From positions 1 to 37,366 of the forward strand of contig JAGNJW010000038.1 of NCBI GenBank assembly GCA_018000455.1: DNA of 37,366 nucleotides. Direction: 5' to 3'. The notes below the pieces were generated by a model. It was not told the DNA's origin and did not search any database. It was given only the letters and a program-made list of their open reading frames with translations. Positions 1 to 6,862 of this stretch are shown piece by piece; within the stretch, counting starts at the first letter, position 1, and each line of letters begins with the position of its first letter. Source of the stretch: Acidobacteriota bacterium. Lineage in GTDB: Bacteria > Acidobacteriota > Vicinamibacteria > Vicinamibacterales > UBA2999. A program made the position numbers and the translations under genes.

Positions 1-2
1 TC

Positions 3-119
3 AGGGTGACCGACGCTCAAATGGCCACCGTGCAGCTCACACCGCATCGCTTCCACGGCGAGTGGAACTACACCATCCGACCGGCAGCGACAGAACCAGT
101 TCCCACAGTTGTTTCCTGA
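3..119 (+). mobile_element. ISAzo13-family transposase, C-terminal remnant (cut by window edge)
   Basis: An open frame enters from the left window edge and ends at a TGA at 117-119, giving 38 visible residues. The segment contains HRFHGEWNYTIRP. The ISAzo13 transposase family characteristically ends with a motif of the form H-x-F-H-x-(E/D)-W-N-Y-T-I-x-P, preceded by a V-T/S-D-x-x-M segment, which is also visible here (VTDAQM). Only the end of the gene is in the window, so I cannot tell whether the copy is intact upstream. The position directly beside a cassette-like block fits a mobile region. The family call rests on recall of the motif and has no alignment behind it. Confidence 0.6.
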
Positions 120-121
120 CA

Positions 122-169
122 GGCCCTAACCACGGCTTGCCGCCGCGGCTGACGCCTGGGCGTTGTGCC
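122..169 (+). mobile_element. Degenerate attC-like sequence (weak)
   Basis: CCTAAC at 125-130 resembles an integron R'' box and GTTGTGC at 162-168 resembles an R' box. Between them are GGCTTGCCGCC and GCGGCTGACGCC, which can pair only imperfectly. The element is about 48 bp, shorter than the usual minimum of about 57 bp, so if real it is deleted or degenerate. It lies between the transposase remnant and the toxin gene, where a cassette border would be expected if 180-816 is a cassette. Confidence 0.25.
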
Positions 170-188
170 GACACAATTCAGAGCCAAC

Positions 189-218
189 TTGACATCCCAA
201 AGATGACATGTGGACACT
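189..218 (+). promoter_or_regulatory. Candidate promoter of the toxin-antitoxin pair
   Basis: TTGACA at 189-194 is a perfect -35 hexamer. GACACT at 213-218, 18 bases downstream, is a weak -10 (3 of 6 consensus positions). Transcription would begin near 224-226, almost on the GTG start of the toxin, suggesting a leaderless or nearly leaderless message. This fits the absence of a well-spaced Shine-Dalgarno for that gene. Cassette-borne promoters are known for toxin-antitoxin cassettes. Confidence 0.35.
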
Positions 219-223
219 GAGGC

Positions 224-505
224 GTGTGGGAACTGCTAGAACACCGCCGGACGGGTCGGCAGCTGGCCAAGGCCCCGCGCGAAGTGCTCAAGCGCTATGA
301 GAAGTGGAAGGACATCGCGCGGCTGTCTGGACCGCCGGGCATCCGGATGATCACCGGATTTCATGACGAAGCCTTGGCCGGGAAATGGAAGGGGTCTCGG
401 TCCTCTCGCTTGGGGGACCAGTGGCGCGTCATCTACCGCGTGGTGCCAGCACAGCTTACGTACTACATCGAATCGGTGACGCCCCATGACTACCGGAGGC
501 CGTGA
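224..505 (+). CDS. higB: RelE/HigB-type toxin of a type II toxin-antitoxin system
   Basis: A 93-residue protein in the size range of RelE/ParE/HigB mRNA-interferase toxins. It begins MWELLEHRRTGRQLAK and continues with helices rich in Lys/Arg. The later segments GRSSRLGDQWRVIYRV-like (residues about 55-72) and the ending YYIESVTPHDYRRP match the family pattern of R-x-S-x-R-L-x-x-x-x-R-V-x-Y and a terminal D-Y motif. The start is GTG at 224, because an in-frame TGA lies at 218-220. The stop (503-505) is one base before the antitoxin ATG, and the toxin-first order is the HigBA arrangement. Family members cleave mRNA on the ribosome. That activity is inferred from family here. The gene appears to travel as an integron cassette with its antitoxin. 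Confidence 0.8.
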   Translation: MWELLEHRRTGRQLAKAPREVLKRYEKWKDIARLSGPPGIRMITGFHDEALAGKWKGSRSSRLGDQWRVIYRVVPAQLTYYIESVTPHDYRRP

Positions 506-506
506 C

Positions 507-767
507 ATGAAGAACTATCGTGCGGCGCGCAAGCGCGTGACCGTCTCGGTCGGCGAGTCGGTGCGAATCATCCGCGAGCTGCAGGGGCTGAGCCAGAATG
601 AGCTCGCGCAGCGCACAGGCATCTCTCAGGCGACGATCTCCGCCATCGAGAACGACCGGGTCAAGCTCGGCGTGGAACGCGCGAAGATGCTCGCGCAGGC
701 GCTCAAGTGCCACCCCGGTGTACTCGTTTTCCCCGGCTGGGTTGTGCCTACTGAATCGGCGGCATAA
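507..767 (+). CDS. higA: HigA-like XRE-family antitoxin
   Basis: An 86-residue protein with one helix-turn-helix of the Cro/C1 (XRE) type at about residues 17-66; the core is LSQNELAQRTGISQATISAIEN. The start ATG at 507 is chosen over an upstream in-frame ATG at 486 because a perfect GGAGG lies at 495-499, seven bases before it, and because it starts directly after the toxin stop. The product should bind and neutralise the upstream toxin and repress the operon. The TAA stop (765-767) lies inside the R'' box of the attC site, a typical feature of integron cassette genes. Confidence 0.85.
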   Translation: MKNYRAARKRVTVSVGESVRIIRELQGLSQNELAQRTGISQATISAIENDRVKLGVERAKMLAQALKCHPGVLVFPGWVVPTESAA

Positions 768-822
768 CATCCGGTTGCAGCGGGCGGCGCCCCGCGCCGC
801 CGCTGAACCGACAACGTTAGCC
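762..822 (+). mobile_element. Integron attC recombination site
   Basis: R'' is GCATAAC (762-768) and R' is GTTAGCC (816-822). Between them L'' GGTTGCAGCG (773-782) pairs with CGCTGAACC (801-809), leaving G777 unpaired. The stem continues as GCGGCGC (784-790) with GCGCCGC (794-800) around a CCC loop; one G of 782-784 is a second unpaired base. An imperfect palindrome of about 60 bp, with R boxes outside L boxes and an extrahelical base on one strand, is the diagnostic architecture of attC sites. The layout is close to the aadA-type sites. Recombination is expected between G816 and T817. The host gene is the higBA cassette. Confidence 0.85.
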
Positions 823-919
823 CGGATTATTCACCAGAGCTGATGAAAGCGGCCGCCCGCTGGGCGCACGGCATGGTGAAGGGGACGCGCTGGGTGGACG
901 AAACACCAGTGAGGCGACG

Positions 920-1630
920 TTGAGTTCTACAGACCACTACCTGGCGGTACCGCGGTGCGGCTCGGGAAGAGGAGTCCTTGTCCTCCATTCGTGGTGGGGC
1001 CTCAACCCATTCTTCCGCGAGGTTTGTGACCGCCTAGCATCAAGGGGCTTCGTTGCGCTGGCTCCCGATTTGTACGGAGGCAAAGTGGCGGCCACCCCAT
1101 CTGCCGCGCGCCGGTTGCGGGCGTCGGCCACGACGAGCAGACAAGAGCCGGTCTACAAGTTCCTCATGGGGAAGATTGAGTTCCTGATGCGCCATGACGC
1201 GATGACGGGATTAGGGATTGGTCAGCTGGGGTTTTCGATGGGAGGCCATTGGGCCTTCTGGCTGGCCCAACAAGAGAAGCTTCCGATCACGGCAACGGTC
1301 ACCTTCTACGCCGCGCGCAGCGGGGACTACTCTCAGACGCGATCCTCCTTCCTGTGCCACTTCGCGGAGAACGACCCCTGGGTCTCCGGGGCGGCGGTCA
1401 AGAAGCTGGCTCGGCACCTCGACTCTGCCGGAGTGTCTTCCACATTCCACCAATATCCGGGAACCAAGCATTGGTTCTTCGAGTCGGACCGTAACGATTC
1501 CTTTGAGCCCAAGGCCGCCGAACTGGCTTGGAAAAGGACCATTCGGTTCCTCGGGGGCAACCTGCCGCCAGACAACACGCGGCGCAACGCGGCGGGCGCT
1601 GCCCGACAACCGGGGGGACGTCAGCCATGA
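920..1630 (+). CDS. Dienelactone hydrolase family protein
   Basis: A 236-residue alpha/beta hydrolase. The family strand-turn motifs are visible: VLVLHSWWGLNPF (about 19-31), ALAPDLYGG (46-54), the nucleophile elbow GFSMGG (104-109, Ser106), the acid at D152 in HFAENDPWV, and His184 in GTKHWFFE. Classical dienelactone hydrolase uses Cys at the elbow. Ser is common in broader relatives that act as esterases or hydrolases of unknown substrate. The start is TTG at 920, preceded by GAGG at 911-914. The last about 20 residues (after RTIRFLGGNL) are low-complexity, Arg/Pro/Gly-rich and unlike the family, so the original 3' end may have been lost by rearrangement. It follows the attC site and is probably a second cassette. 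It has lower GC than the chromosomal genes to the right. Confidence 0.75.
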   Translation: MSSTDHYLAVPRCGSGRGVLVLHSWWGLNPFFREVCDRLASRGFVALAPDLYGGKVAATPSAARRLRASATTSRQEPVYKFLMGKIEFLMRHDAMTGLGIGQLGFSMGGHWAFWLAQQEKLPITATVTFYAARSGDYSQTRSSFLCHFAENDPWVSGAAVKKLARHLDSAGVSSTFHQYPGTKHWFFESDRNDSFEPKAAELAWKRTIRFLGGNLPPDNTRRNAAGAARQPGGRQP

Positions 1631-1668
1631 CGTTGGCGACTCCACGACCGAACCAGTCGCCGTCGTCA
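1628..1668 (+). repeat. Hairpin near a possible second cassette border
   Basis: Arms 1628-1641 and 1655-1668 are complementary at 12 of 14 positions (core GGCGACT/AGTCGCC) around a 13-base loop. There is no T-tract, so it is a poor intrinsic terminator. It lies just after the hydrolase stop, and about 65 bases farther on GCGTTAGCAC (1731-1740) resembles an R' box with the cassette-style GTTAG. I could not find a convincing matching R''/L'' pair, so a second attC is only a possibility. Confidence 0.4.
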
Positions 1669-1753
1669 GTGCGATTCATGAAGCCTCGAAACGCGAAGAT
1701 GTCCCGGTCTGCGCTCGGTGACACGTGAGGCGTTAGCACGGCAGGGCGAAACG

Positions 1754-2329
1754 ATGGCACACGCTGATTCCCGCGTCACGATCCATATGGCGGCGAGCCT
1801 CGACGGCTTCATCGCTCGAAAAGACGGCAGCGTCGACTGGCTCGAGACCTCAGATGAGTTCGCTGGCGGGGACACCCTGGACTCGGGATTCGTCGACGCG
1901 TTTCTCGAGACGATCGACTGCTACGTCATGGGATCGCGTACCTATGAAACGGCGTTGGGTTTTGAGGGCAAGGGGCTGGGATGGTCGTACGGCGACAAGC
2001 CCACGTTCGTCCTCACTCGGCGCGAGCTGCCGCGGACCAGGAATACCGTCGAGTTCTACTCGGGCGACCTCGCGCAGTTCGTGAACGAGCGTCTGCGGCC
2101 GGCGTTCCGCGCCATCTGGTTCGTGGGCGGCGGCGCGGTCACCGCAGATTGCCTTCGCCTCGGGCTCGCCGACGAGGTCCGCTATTCGATTCTGCCGATT
2201 CTGCTTGGTGACGGGATTCCGTTCTTCGACAACCTCAACAACGACATTCCGCTGCACCTGTCGGAGGTCAAAGCCTACAAGAGCGGCATGGTGGAGCTGT
2301 GTTACGAGGTGCGGGGAAAGCTGGATTAG
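1754..2329 (+). CDS. RibD C-terminal / dihydrofolate-reductase-like protein
   Basis: A 191-residue protein of the RibD_C / DHFR-fold superfamily. It begins with the family pattern VTIHMAASLDGFIARKDGSV (8-27), followed by DWLE (28-31), YVMGSRTYE (57-65), KPTFVLTRR (82-90), IWFVGGGAV (121-129, nucleotide-binding turn) and LILLGDGIPFF-like residues 147-158. Members reduce pteridines or riboflavin precursors with NADPH, or are of unknown substrate; true folate-reductase activity cannot be claimed. An in-frame GTG lies upstream at 1718, but the ATG at 1754 with AGGG at 1743-1746 fits the family N-terminus better. The gene starts 16 bases after the R'-like GTTAGCA and may be a cassette gene. Confidence 0.8.
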   Translation: MAHADSRVTIHMAASLDGFIARKDGSVDWLETSDEFAGGDTLDSGFVDAFLETIDCYVMGSRTYETALGFEGKGLGWSYGDKPTFVLTRRELPRTRNTVEFYSGDLAQFVNERLRPAFRAIWFVGGGAVTADCLRLGLADEVRYSILPILLGDGIPFFDNLNNDIPLHLSEVKAYKSGMVELCYEVRGKLD

Positions 2330-2366
2330 GAGACGGGGTGTCAGGCGGCGTCACGCATGGTCACGA

Positions 2367-3137
2367 TCACGCGTTCGGCCGAGGCCGACGCAAGACAGAG
2401 GCTCGACCCGGCGCAGACACTGGAGCGATCGTGATCCTGGCCGATGCAGCGGGGTCAGCAAGTGCGAGGCCAGGGTCCACTGCAGACCAGTGAGTCAGGT
2501 CGTGCCGCCCTTTCGGTGTGAGGTCGTAGTGGCCGGTCGTCACCCGTGTGAACCACTCGTAGTGGTTGTCGCGCAGTATGGGTCCGGCCCGCAGCACGCC
2601 GGTGCGCTCACGGATGCCGCGTGGTGTGAGCGTGCCGGCCTCCGCCAACGCCCGCGCCAGCCGCAGTGCGTCCTGCCGGTAGGCGGTCAGCCTTTGGCGC
2701 GAGGCGGAGCCGCCGGCTTCCGGGTCGCCGATCCGCTCCGCAAATTCCTTCAGCAGGCGCCGGCGACGGTCGGCATTGGCGCGCGGGCGATAGGGCGCCG
2801 GGTCCAGGACGGCAACCACCTGATCGCGCGCCGACACCGTGAGCAGGCCCAGACCAAGACGGCGGAGCAGACTCGTGACCTGCTTGGCCCTGGATCGCCA
2901 CGACGCGCTGCGATCCTTGCCGATCCGGAAGGCGATGTAGACGGCGTCGGAAACCGCGCTTCGATCGACCGCCTGGAGGATGAGCGCCAGATTCAGCTGT
3001 TCTTTCAACTCGACGACGACCGGCCCGTCTGCGCCTCGCACGGCCACGATGTCGCATGCCCCGATCTCGCCCTTCACCACGTATCCCTGCGCTTCCAGGA
3101 ACCGCTTGATGGGATGGTAGAGGTCGGCCTCAGGCAT
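2367..3137 (-). CDS. DUF2161-like PD-(D/E)xK-fold protein
   Basis: A 256-residue protein opening MPEADLYHPIKRFLEAQGY, the characteristic start of the DUF2161 family. The nuclease-like core is clear: E24, D29 in GEIGACDIVAV, and E43-L-K45 in VVVELKEQL, matching the E...D...ExK metal site of PD-(D/E)xK enzymes. It is followed by NLALILQAVDRSAVSD (49-64). The C-terminal half, including LTAYRQDALRLARAL and TPRGIRERTGV, looks like a winged-helix segment. Substrate and function of the family are unproven. The start ATG at 3137 excludes an unlikely Arg-rich N-terminal extension. The gene lies 29 bases downstream of the ArsR-type regulator on the same strand, probably in one operon. Confidence 0.8.
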   Translation of the reverse strand: MPEADLYHPIKRFLEAQGYVVKGEIGACDIVAVRGADGPVVVELKEQLNLALILQAVDRSAVSDAVYIAFRIGKDRSASWRSRAKQVTSLLRRLGLGLLTVSARDQVVAVLDPAPYRPRANADRRRRLLKEFAERIGDPEAGGSASRQRLTAYRQDALRLARALAEAGTLTPRGIRERTGVLRAGPILRDNHYEWFTRVTTGHYDLTPKGRHDLTHWSAVDPGLALADPAASARITIAPVSAPGRASVLRRPRPNA

Positions 3138-3166
3138 ATGACACCGGTCGCGCCCGTCGGTGCGCT

Positions 3167-3481
3167 TCAGCGTTCCTCGACGAACGTCTTCAGCCGGTCG
3201 GCCGCGTCGTCCCACTGCGCTGCGATCTGGTCGAGGCACCGCTGGGCCCTCGCCAGGCGTCGTGGATCCAGTGCCCAGACGCGCTCGCGCCCACGGCGGG
3301 CATGACGGACCAGACCCGCAGCACCGAGGGCGTAGAGGTGCCGCGTGATGGCTTGCCGCGTGACGCCGCTCCCCTCGCTCAGATGGGTGATGGAGAGCGG
3401 CCCGTCGACCGACAGGCGCCCCAGCAGTCCGAGTCGGGTGGCGTCTCCGAGCGCCGCGAACACCGGCACGGCGGCGGACAT
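3167..3481 (-). CDS. ArsR-family helix-turn-helix regulator
   Basis: A 104-residue winged-helix protein. It starts MSAAVPVFAALGDATRLGLLGRL, the standard ArsR helix 1-2 pattern, and has the recognition helix in THLSEGSGVTRQAITRHLYAL, followed by the wing GLVRHARRGRERVWALDP. No Cys pair typical of metal sensing is present, so the ligand is unknown. Earlier ATGs at 3514 and 3553 are in frame, but they would add Arg-rich residues outside the family; no good ribosome site decides the matter. The C-terminal tail (ARAQRCLDQIAAQWDDAADRLK) is like ArsR members that usually sit beside an SRBCC/AHSA1 protein. Here the neighbour is the DUF2161 gene. Confidence 0.8.
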   Translation of the reverse strand: MSAAVPVFAALGDATRLGLLGRLSVDGPLSITHLSEGSGVTRQAITRHLYALGAAGLVRHARRGRERVWALDPRRLARAQRCLDQIAAQWDDAADRLKTFVEER

Positions 3482-3738
3482 CGGCAGCGACGGCGCGCCA
3501 CGGCTACGAGGCATGCCGCGCCAGTGGGGCGTCACGGTCAGCGCCCGGTGCATCGAGAGTCTGTGAAACCTGGACAGTCATGCGTCTCCTCTGCGGCGCG
3601 TTCCGCGACCGACCAGGCAATTATGCAACGGCGGTGTTGCAGACCGGAGCCTGTCGCGCGCTGGAGCCGTGACCTTTTCCTTCGTCGCTGCGACTCCGTC
3701 ACCGGGGTAGCATCGGCCAGAGGTCGTCGCGCGGAGCC

Positions 3739-3921
3739 GTGTGGCTGCTCGAGGTCGATGGCGTGGCGGCCGGGCATGCGGTGTCGTCGGTGCGATTCGC
3801 CATGGAGTTCGGTGGCCTGAGCGCCTATATCGACGACCTGTTCGTGCGGGCCAACTGCCGGCGCCGTGGCTGCCGCGCCGTGCAAGTGGAAGTCGATCAG
3901 GCCGACGACCTGCGCCGGCAG
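3739..3921 (+). pseudogene. GNAT acetyltransferase remnant
   Basis: The frame from GTG 3739 reads VWLLEVDGVAAGHAV...FGGLSAYIDDLFVRANCRRRG, which is the beta4-beta5 region of GNAT N-acetyltransferases (the A-Y-I-D-D-L-F-V-R motif and the start of the acetyl-CoA loop R-R-x-G-x-G). Right after RRRGC the sequence jumps to RAVQVEVDQADDLRRQ, which in the family lies about 15 or more residues farther on. The acetyl-CoA helix is therefore deleted, and the C-terminus (normally LY..GF) is lost. No intact N-terminus is found upstream in any frame. I read it as a decayed gene in the 485-base gap between the regulator and the lactate permease; the rest of that gap (3482-3738 and 3922-3966) shows nothing else convincing. 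Confidence 0.65.
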
Positions 3922-3966
3922 TGCGGTAACACGCGAGATTCAGGGCCAACGTCTCCGAGGGCGCGG

Positions 3967-5652
3967 CTACTTCGGAGGAACGACCGGTACCCAGCCAGGG
4001 AAGACGTAGGCGTAGAGCATCGCCACGATACCCATCACGATCATCAGCATCACGCTGTGTTTGATGGTGAACCGGAACAGGCGGCTTTCGTCGTCGGAGG
4101 TCATGCCCGTGGCGGCCACCGCCACGGCGATGCTCTGCACCGAGATCATCTTGCCCATGACGCCGGCGGCCGAGTTGGCCGAGGCCGTGAGCACCGGATT
4201 CAGGCCGAGCGTGTTGGCGGTGACCACCTGCAGGTTGCCGAAGAGCGCATTGGCCGAGGTGTCGCTGCCGGTGAGGAACACCCCCAGCCAGCCCACGACC
4301 GCGCTGAAGAACGGGAACAGCACACCCGTCGTGGCGAGCGCCAGGCCGAGTGTGGAGGTCATCCCCGAGTAGTTCATGAGATACGCCAAACCCAGCATCA
4401 AGGCGATGGTGAGCATGGCGAACTTGAGCTGGTTGAAGGTGGCGGCATAGAGTCCCACGACCTTGCCGGGCGAGACACGCAGGATGAGCGCTGCGACGAG
4501 CGTGGCGAGGAAGCACGCCGTGCCGGAAGCGCTCAGCCAGTTGAGCGTGAACACGGCCGCATAAGGCGTGGGAGCCGCCGCGACCGGTGGGATGCGCGTG
4601 ATGGCGTTGTGCAGGCCGGGCACGAGCACTCCGTTCAGGCCGGTCGGCGCCTTCGGCAGAAGTTCCGGCATGATGCCGCTCGTGAAGGCGTCGAGCTTCG
4701 CCTTGATGTCGGGCTCGCCCCAGATCAGCACGAACACGACGAGCAGCAGGTAGGGCATCCAGGCCATGAAGATCGCGCCGCCCGTGTGCTTTCCGAGGGT
4801 GATGCTGACGGGCTGATCGCCCTCGAGGCGCATGATGCTCTTCGGTTTCCACAGCTTCAGCACCGCCACCATCACGATGATGCAGGTCAGCGAGCTGAGG
4901 ATGTCGGTCAGCTCGGGGCCCATGTAGTTGGAGACGTAGAACTGCATGGCGGCAAACGACACGCCGCAGGCGATGATGGCCGGCAGCACCTCGGCCGCGC
5001 GGGCCCAGCCGGCCATCACCACGACGAGGTAGCCCGGGATGATGATCGAGATGAGGGCGCACATGCGGCCCACCATCGCCGACAGCGCCAGCACGGGCAG
5101 CCCGGTGACGGCGGCCAGCGTCGTGACCGGGATGCCGATCGAGCCAAACGCCACCGGGGCGGTGTTGGCGAGCAGGCAGATGCCGGCTGCGTAGAACGGA
5201 TTGAAGCCGAGGCCGGCCAGCATGGCGCCCGAGACGGCCACCGGCGCGCCGAAGCCAGCCGCGCCCTCGATGAAGGCGCCGAACGAGAAGGCGATGAACA
5301 TCGCCTGTAGACGGCGATCGTCGGTGAGGCTGCCGACCGAGTCCTTGATCACCTCGAACTTGCCGGTGTCGACCGCCAGGCGGTAGAGCATAATCGACGC
5401 GAACACGATCCAGGCGATGGGGAAGATTCCGTAGGCCGCGCCGTAGAGGGTGGAGATGACGGCCAGGCTCGCCGGCATGCCGTAGACCAGGACGGCGATG
5501 ACGAAGGCGGTCAGCAGGCCACTCAGGGCCGCCTTCCAGGCCGGGGCGCGCCACACGCCGAGCATCAGGAAGAGCACGACGATGGGGAGGGCGGCGACCG
5601 GCGCCGAAAGCGCGAGGCTGCCGCCGAGCGGCTCGTAGTTGTGCGTCCACAT
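3967..5652 (-). CDS. lctP: L-lactate permease
   Basis: A 561-residue polytopic inner-membrane protein of the LctP/GlcA (lactate/glycolate permease) family, which takes up lactate with protons. Family signatures are plain: the N-terminal MWTHNYEPLGGSLALSA, GAFIEGAAGFGAPVAV (about 124-139), NTAPVAFGSIGIPV and, near the end, FLTGSDTSANALFGNLQ. Hydrophobic segments cover nearly the whole length, consistent with 12 or more helices. The length is normal and no frameshift is seen. The gene is monocistronic and divergent from the DinB-fold gene. No lactate dehydrogenase lies in the window. Confidence 0.93.
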   Translation of the reverse strand: MWTHNYEPLGGSLALSAPVAALPIVVLFLMLGVWRAPAWKAALSGLLTAFVIAVLVYGMPASLAVISTLYGAAYGIFPIAWIVFASIMLYRLAVDTGKFEVIKDSVGSLTDDRRLQAMFIAFSFGAFIEGAAGFGAPVAVSGAMLAGLGFNPFYAAGICLLANTAPVAFGSIGIPVTTLAAVTGLPVLALSAMVGRMCALISIIIPGYLVVVMAGWARAAEVLPAIIACGVSFAAMQFYVSNYMGPELTDILSSLTCIIVMVAVLKLWKPKSIMRLEGDQPVSITLGKHTGGAIFMAWMPYLLLVVFVLIWGEPDIKAKLDAFTSGIMPELLPKAPTGLNGVLVPGLHNAITRIPPVAAAPTPYAAVFTLNWLSASGTACFLATLVAALILRVSPGKVVGLYAATFNQLKFAMLTIALMLGLAYLMNYSGMTSTLGLALATTGVLFPFFSAVVGWLGVFLTGSDTSANALFGNLQVVTANTLGLNPVLTASANSAAGVMGKMISVQSIAVAVAATGMTSDDESRLFRFTIKHSVMLMIVMGIVAMLYAYVFPGWVPVVPPK

Positions 5653-5678
5653 GATCTGAGGGCCCTGGAGTCCCGTCG

Positions 5679-5697
5679 CTTATAGCACAGGCTGTGC
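5679..5697 (-). promoter_or_regulatory. Candidate -10 box and operator palindrome upstream of lctP
   Basis: On the minus strand TATAAG (5684-5679) is a good -10 hexamer about 27 bases upstream of the lctP ATG. Directly upstream of it is the perfect palindrome GCACAG-G-CTGTGC (5685-5697), placed in the -10/-35 spacer where a repressor would block transcription. No clear -35 is visible. The 75-base gap also carries CACAAT (5710-5715), a possible -10 for the divergent DinB-fold gene, so one bound protein could control both directions. Confidence 0.4.
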
Positions 5698-5727
5698 GTC
5701 GGCTCGTGTCACAATGCGACGCTCATC

Positions 5728-6258
5728 ATGTCGACGGCCCTGCCGGAACCGTGGCTGCGTGGACTCGTGCCGGGGATTCCCGCGCTGTTGCAGCCTGTCG
5801 CGCACGCCTTCGTGATGGCGCGCGAGGACGTCGAACTCTCGGTTCGTGGACTGTCGGCCGCACAGATCTGGACGACGCCGCAGGGGGTCGCCTCGCTCGG
5901 CTTCCATCTGGCGCATCTTGCCGGCAGCACCGACCGCCTCTTGACCTACGCCCGCGGCCTGTCGCTCGACGAGGCCCAGAAGGCCGTGCTCGGCCGCGAA
6001 CGAACGCTCGCCGTCGACCAGCCGTCGATCGACACCTTGCTGGCGACCTGGCAGGCCACGGTGGAGCGCGCGCTGGCGCAACTGGCGGCCACGCCGGAAT
6101 CCTCCCTCACCGACCCGCGGACGGTCGGACGCGCCAAGCTGTCCTCGACCGTCCTCGGACTGCTGTTCCATGCGGCCGAGCACGCCTCGCGTCATACCGG
6201 ACAGGTGGTAACGACCGCGCGGTTCGTGCGCGCCATCGCGGAGGCGCAAACGCCATGA
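5728..6258 (+). CDS. DinB-fold (DinB_2) protein
   Basis: A 176-residue four-helix-bundle protein. The family's metal-binding histidines are recognisable: H60 and H63 in SLGFHLAHLAGS, and H148, H152 and H156 in LLFHAAEHASRHTGQ. DinB-superfamily members bind a divalent metal and include thiol-dependent transferases (bacillithiol, mycothiol) and many proteins of unknown reaction. The specific role cannot be told. The stop overlaps the start of the next gene as ATGA, indicating translational coupling. Confidence 0.85.
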   Translation: MSTALPEPWLRGLVPGIPALLQPVAHAFVMAREDVELSVRGLSAAQIWTTPQGVASLGFHLAHLAGSTDRLLTYARGLSLDEAQKAVLGRERTLAVDQPSIDTLLATWQATVERALAQLAATPESSLTDPRTVGRAKLSSTVLGLLFHAAEHASRHTGQVVTTARFVRAIAEAQTP

Positions 6259-6839
6259 ACGCCGGAGTGGACGAGTCGAAGCTGCCGCCGGCGCCTGTGG
6301 AAGGCAGGCATTGGCGACGGACGCGCTTCTCGCCACAGGCGCTGGCGCTCGTGGCTACGCTCGCGATTGCGTCGCGGCCGCTCAAGAGCGCGATCATCAC
6401 CGGGGTGTTGTGGTGGTGGGGTGACACCTACCAGCAGGTCGAGTTCGTCATGGACGAGGCGCGGGTGAACGACGGCTACCCCTACATCGACGGGCATCTC
6501 GGCGACTCGACCGACGTGACGCGCATCACCGGCATGATGGTGGGCGAGTCGGTGGCGCCGGATGGGGCGCCCGAGGACGTGTTCGCGCCCGGGAAGCGCC
6601 TGCTGATCTGGCGATCACCCACGGCGCCAGACTTCGGGGTTGAAGGGGCGTCGGTCAACGAGTTTGCGGTGTCGACGCGTCCCACGCTGCCAGGCTTCCG
6701 CAGCTTCCTCGACTATGCGGCGATGACGGCCATTACTCTGTCCGCCGGCCTATGGGCCACGCTTCGGCTCGGGCGGCACTTCAGGCTCCGGGAGCATCAG
6801 ATCGAGCGACGGGTTGCGGGCGTCGATGGCGATGACTAG
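6255..6839 (+). CDS. Hypothetical membrane protein
   Basis: A 194-residue protein I do not recognise. ATG 6255 overlaps the stop of the DinB-fold gene. There is a hydrophobic stretch at about residues 29-52 (LALVATLAIASRPLKSAIITGVLW) and another at about 153-170 (DYAAMTAITLSAGLWATL), followed by an Arg-rich cytoplasmic-type tail. The roughly 100 residues between them (about 53-152) are polar with Asp/Gly-rich turns and are probably on the outer face of the membrane. No catalytic motif is apparent. Confidence 0.65.
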   Translation: MNAGVDESKLPPAPVEGRHWRRTRFSPQALALVATLAIASRPLKSAIITGVLWWWGDTYQQVEFVMDEARVNDGYPYIDGHLGDSTDVTRITGMMVGESVAPDGAPEDVFAPGKRLLIWRSPTAPDFGVEGASVNEFAVSTRPTLPGFRSFLDYAAMTAITLSAGLWATLRLGRHFRLREHQIERRVAGVDGDD

Positions 6840-6862
6840 TTCAAACTTCCCAAGGCATCTGT

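Noticed and set aside
821..835. CCCGGATTATTCACC after the attC, which resembled an insertion-sequence end
   Set aside because: No matching inverted copy or target duplication was found in the window; a chance resemblance cannot be excluded.
2205..3305. A long plus-strand frame across the DUF2161 gene
   Set aside because: It overlaps the end of the DHFR-like gene and then runs antisense to a recognised family; the composition is Arg-rich.
3739..5310. A long plus-strand frame continuing from the GNAT remnant across lctP
   Set aside because: After the GNAT segment the residues are His/Arg/Glu-rich and lack any fold; it is antisense to the real lctP gene.
3578..5650. A 690-codon minus-strand frame overlapping lctP
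   Set aside because: The protein is Arg/Gly/His-rich with no fold signature. It is the shadow of lctP, whose hydrophobic product is unmistakable in another frame.
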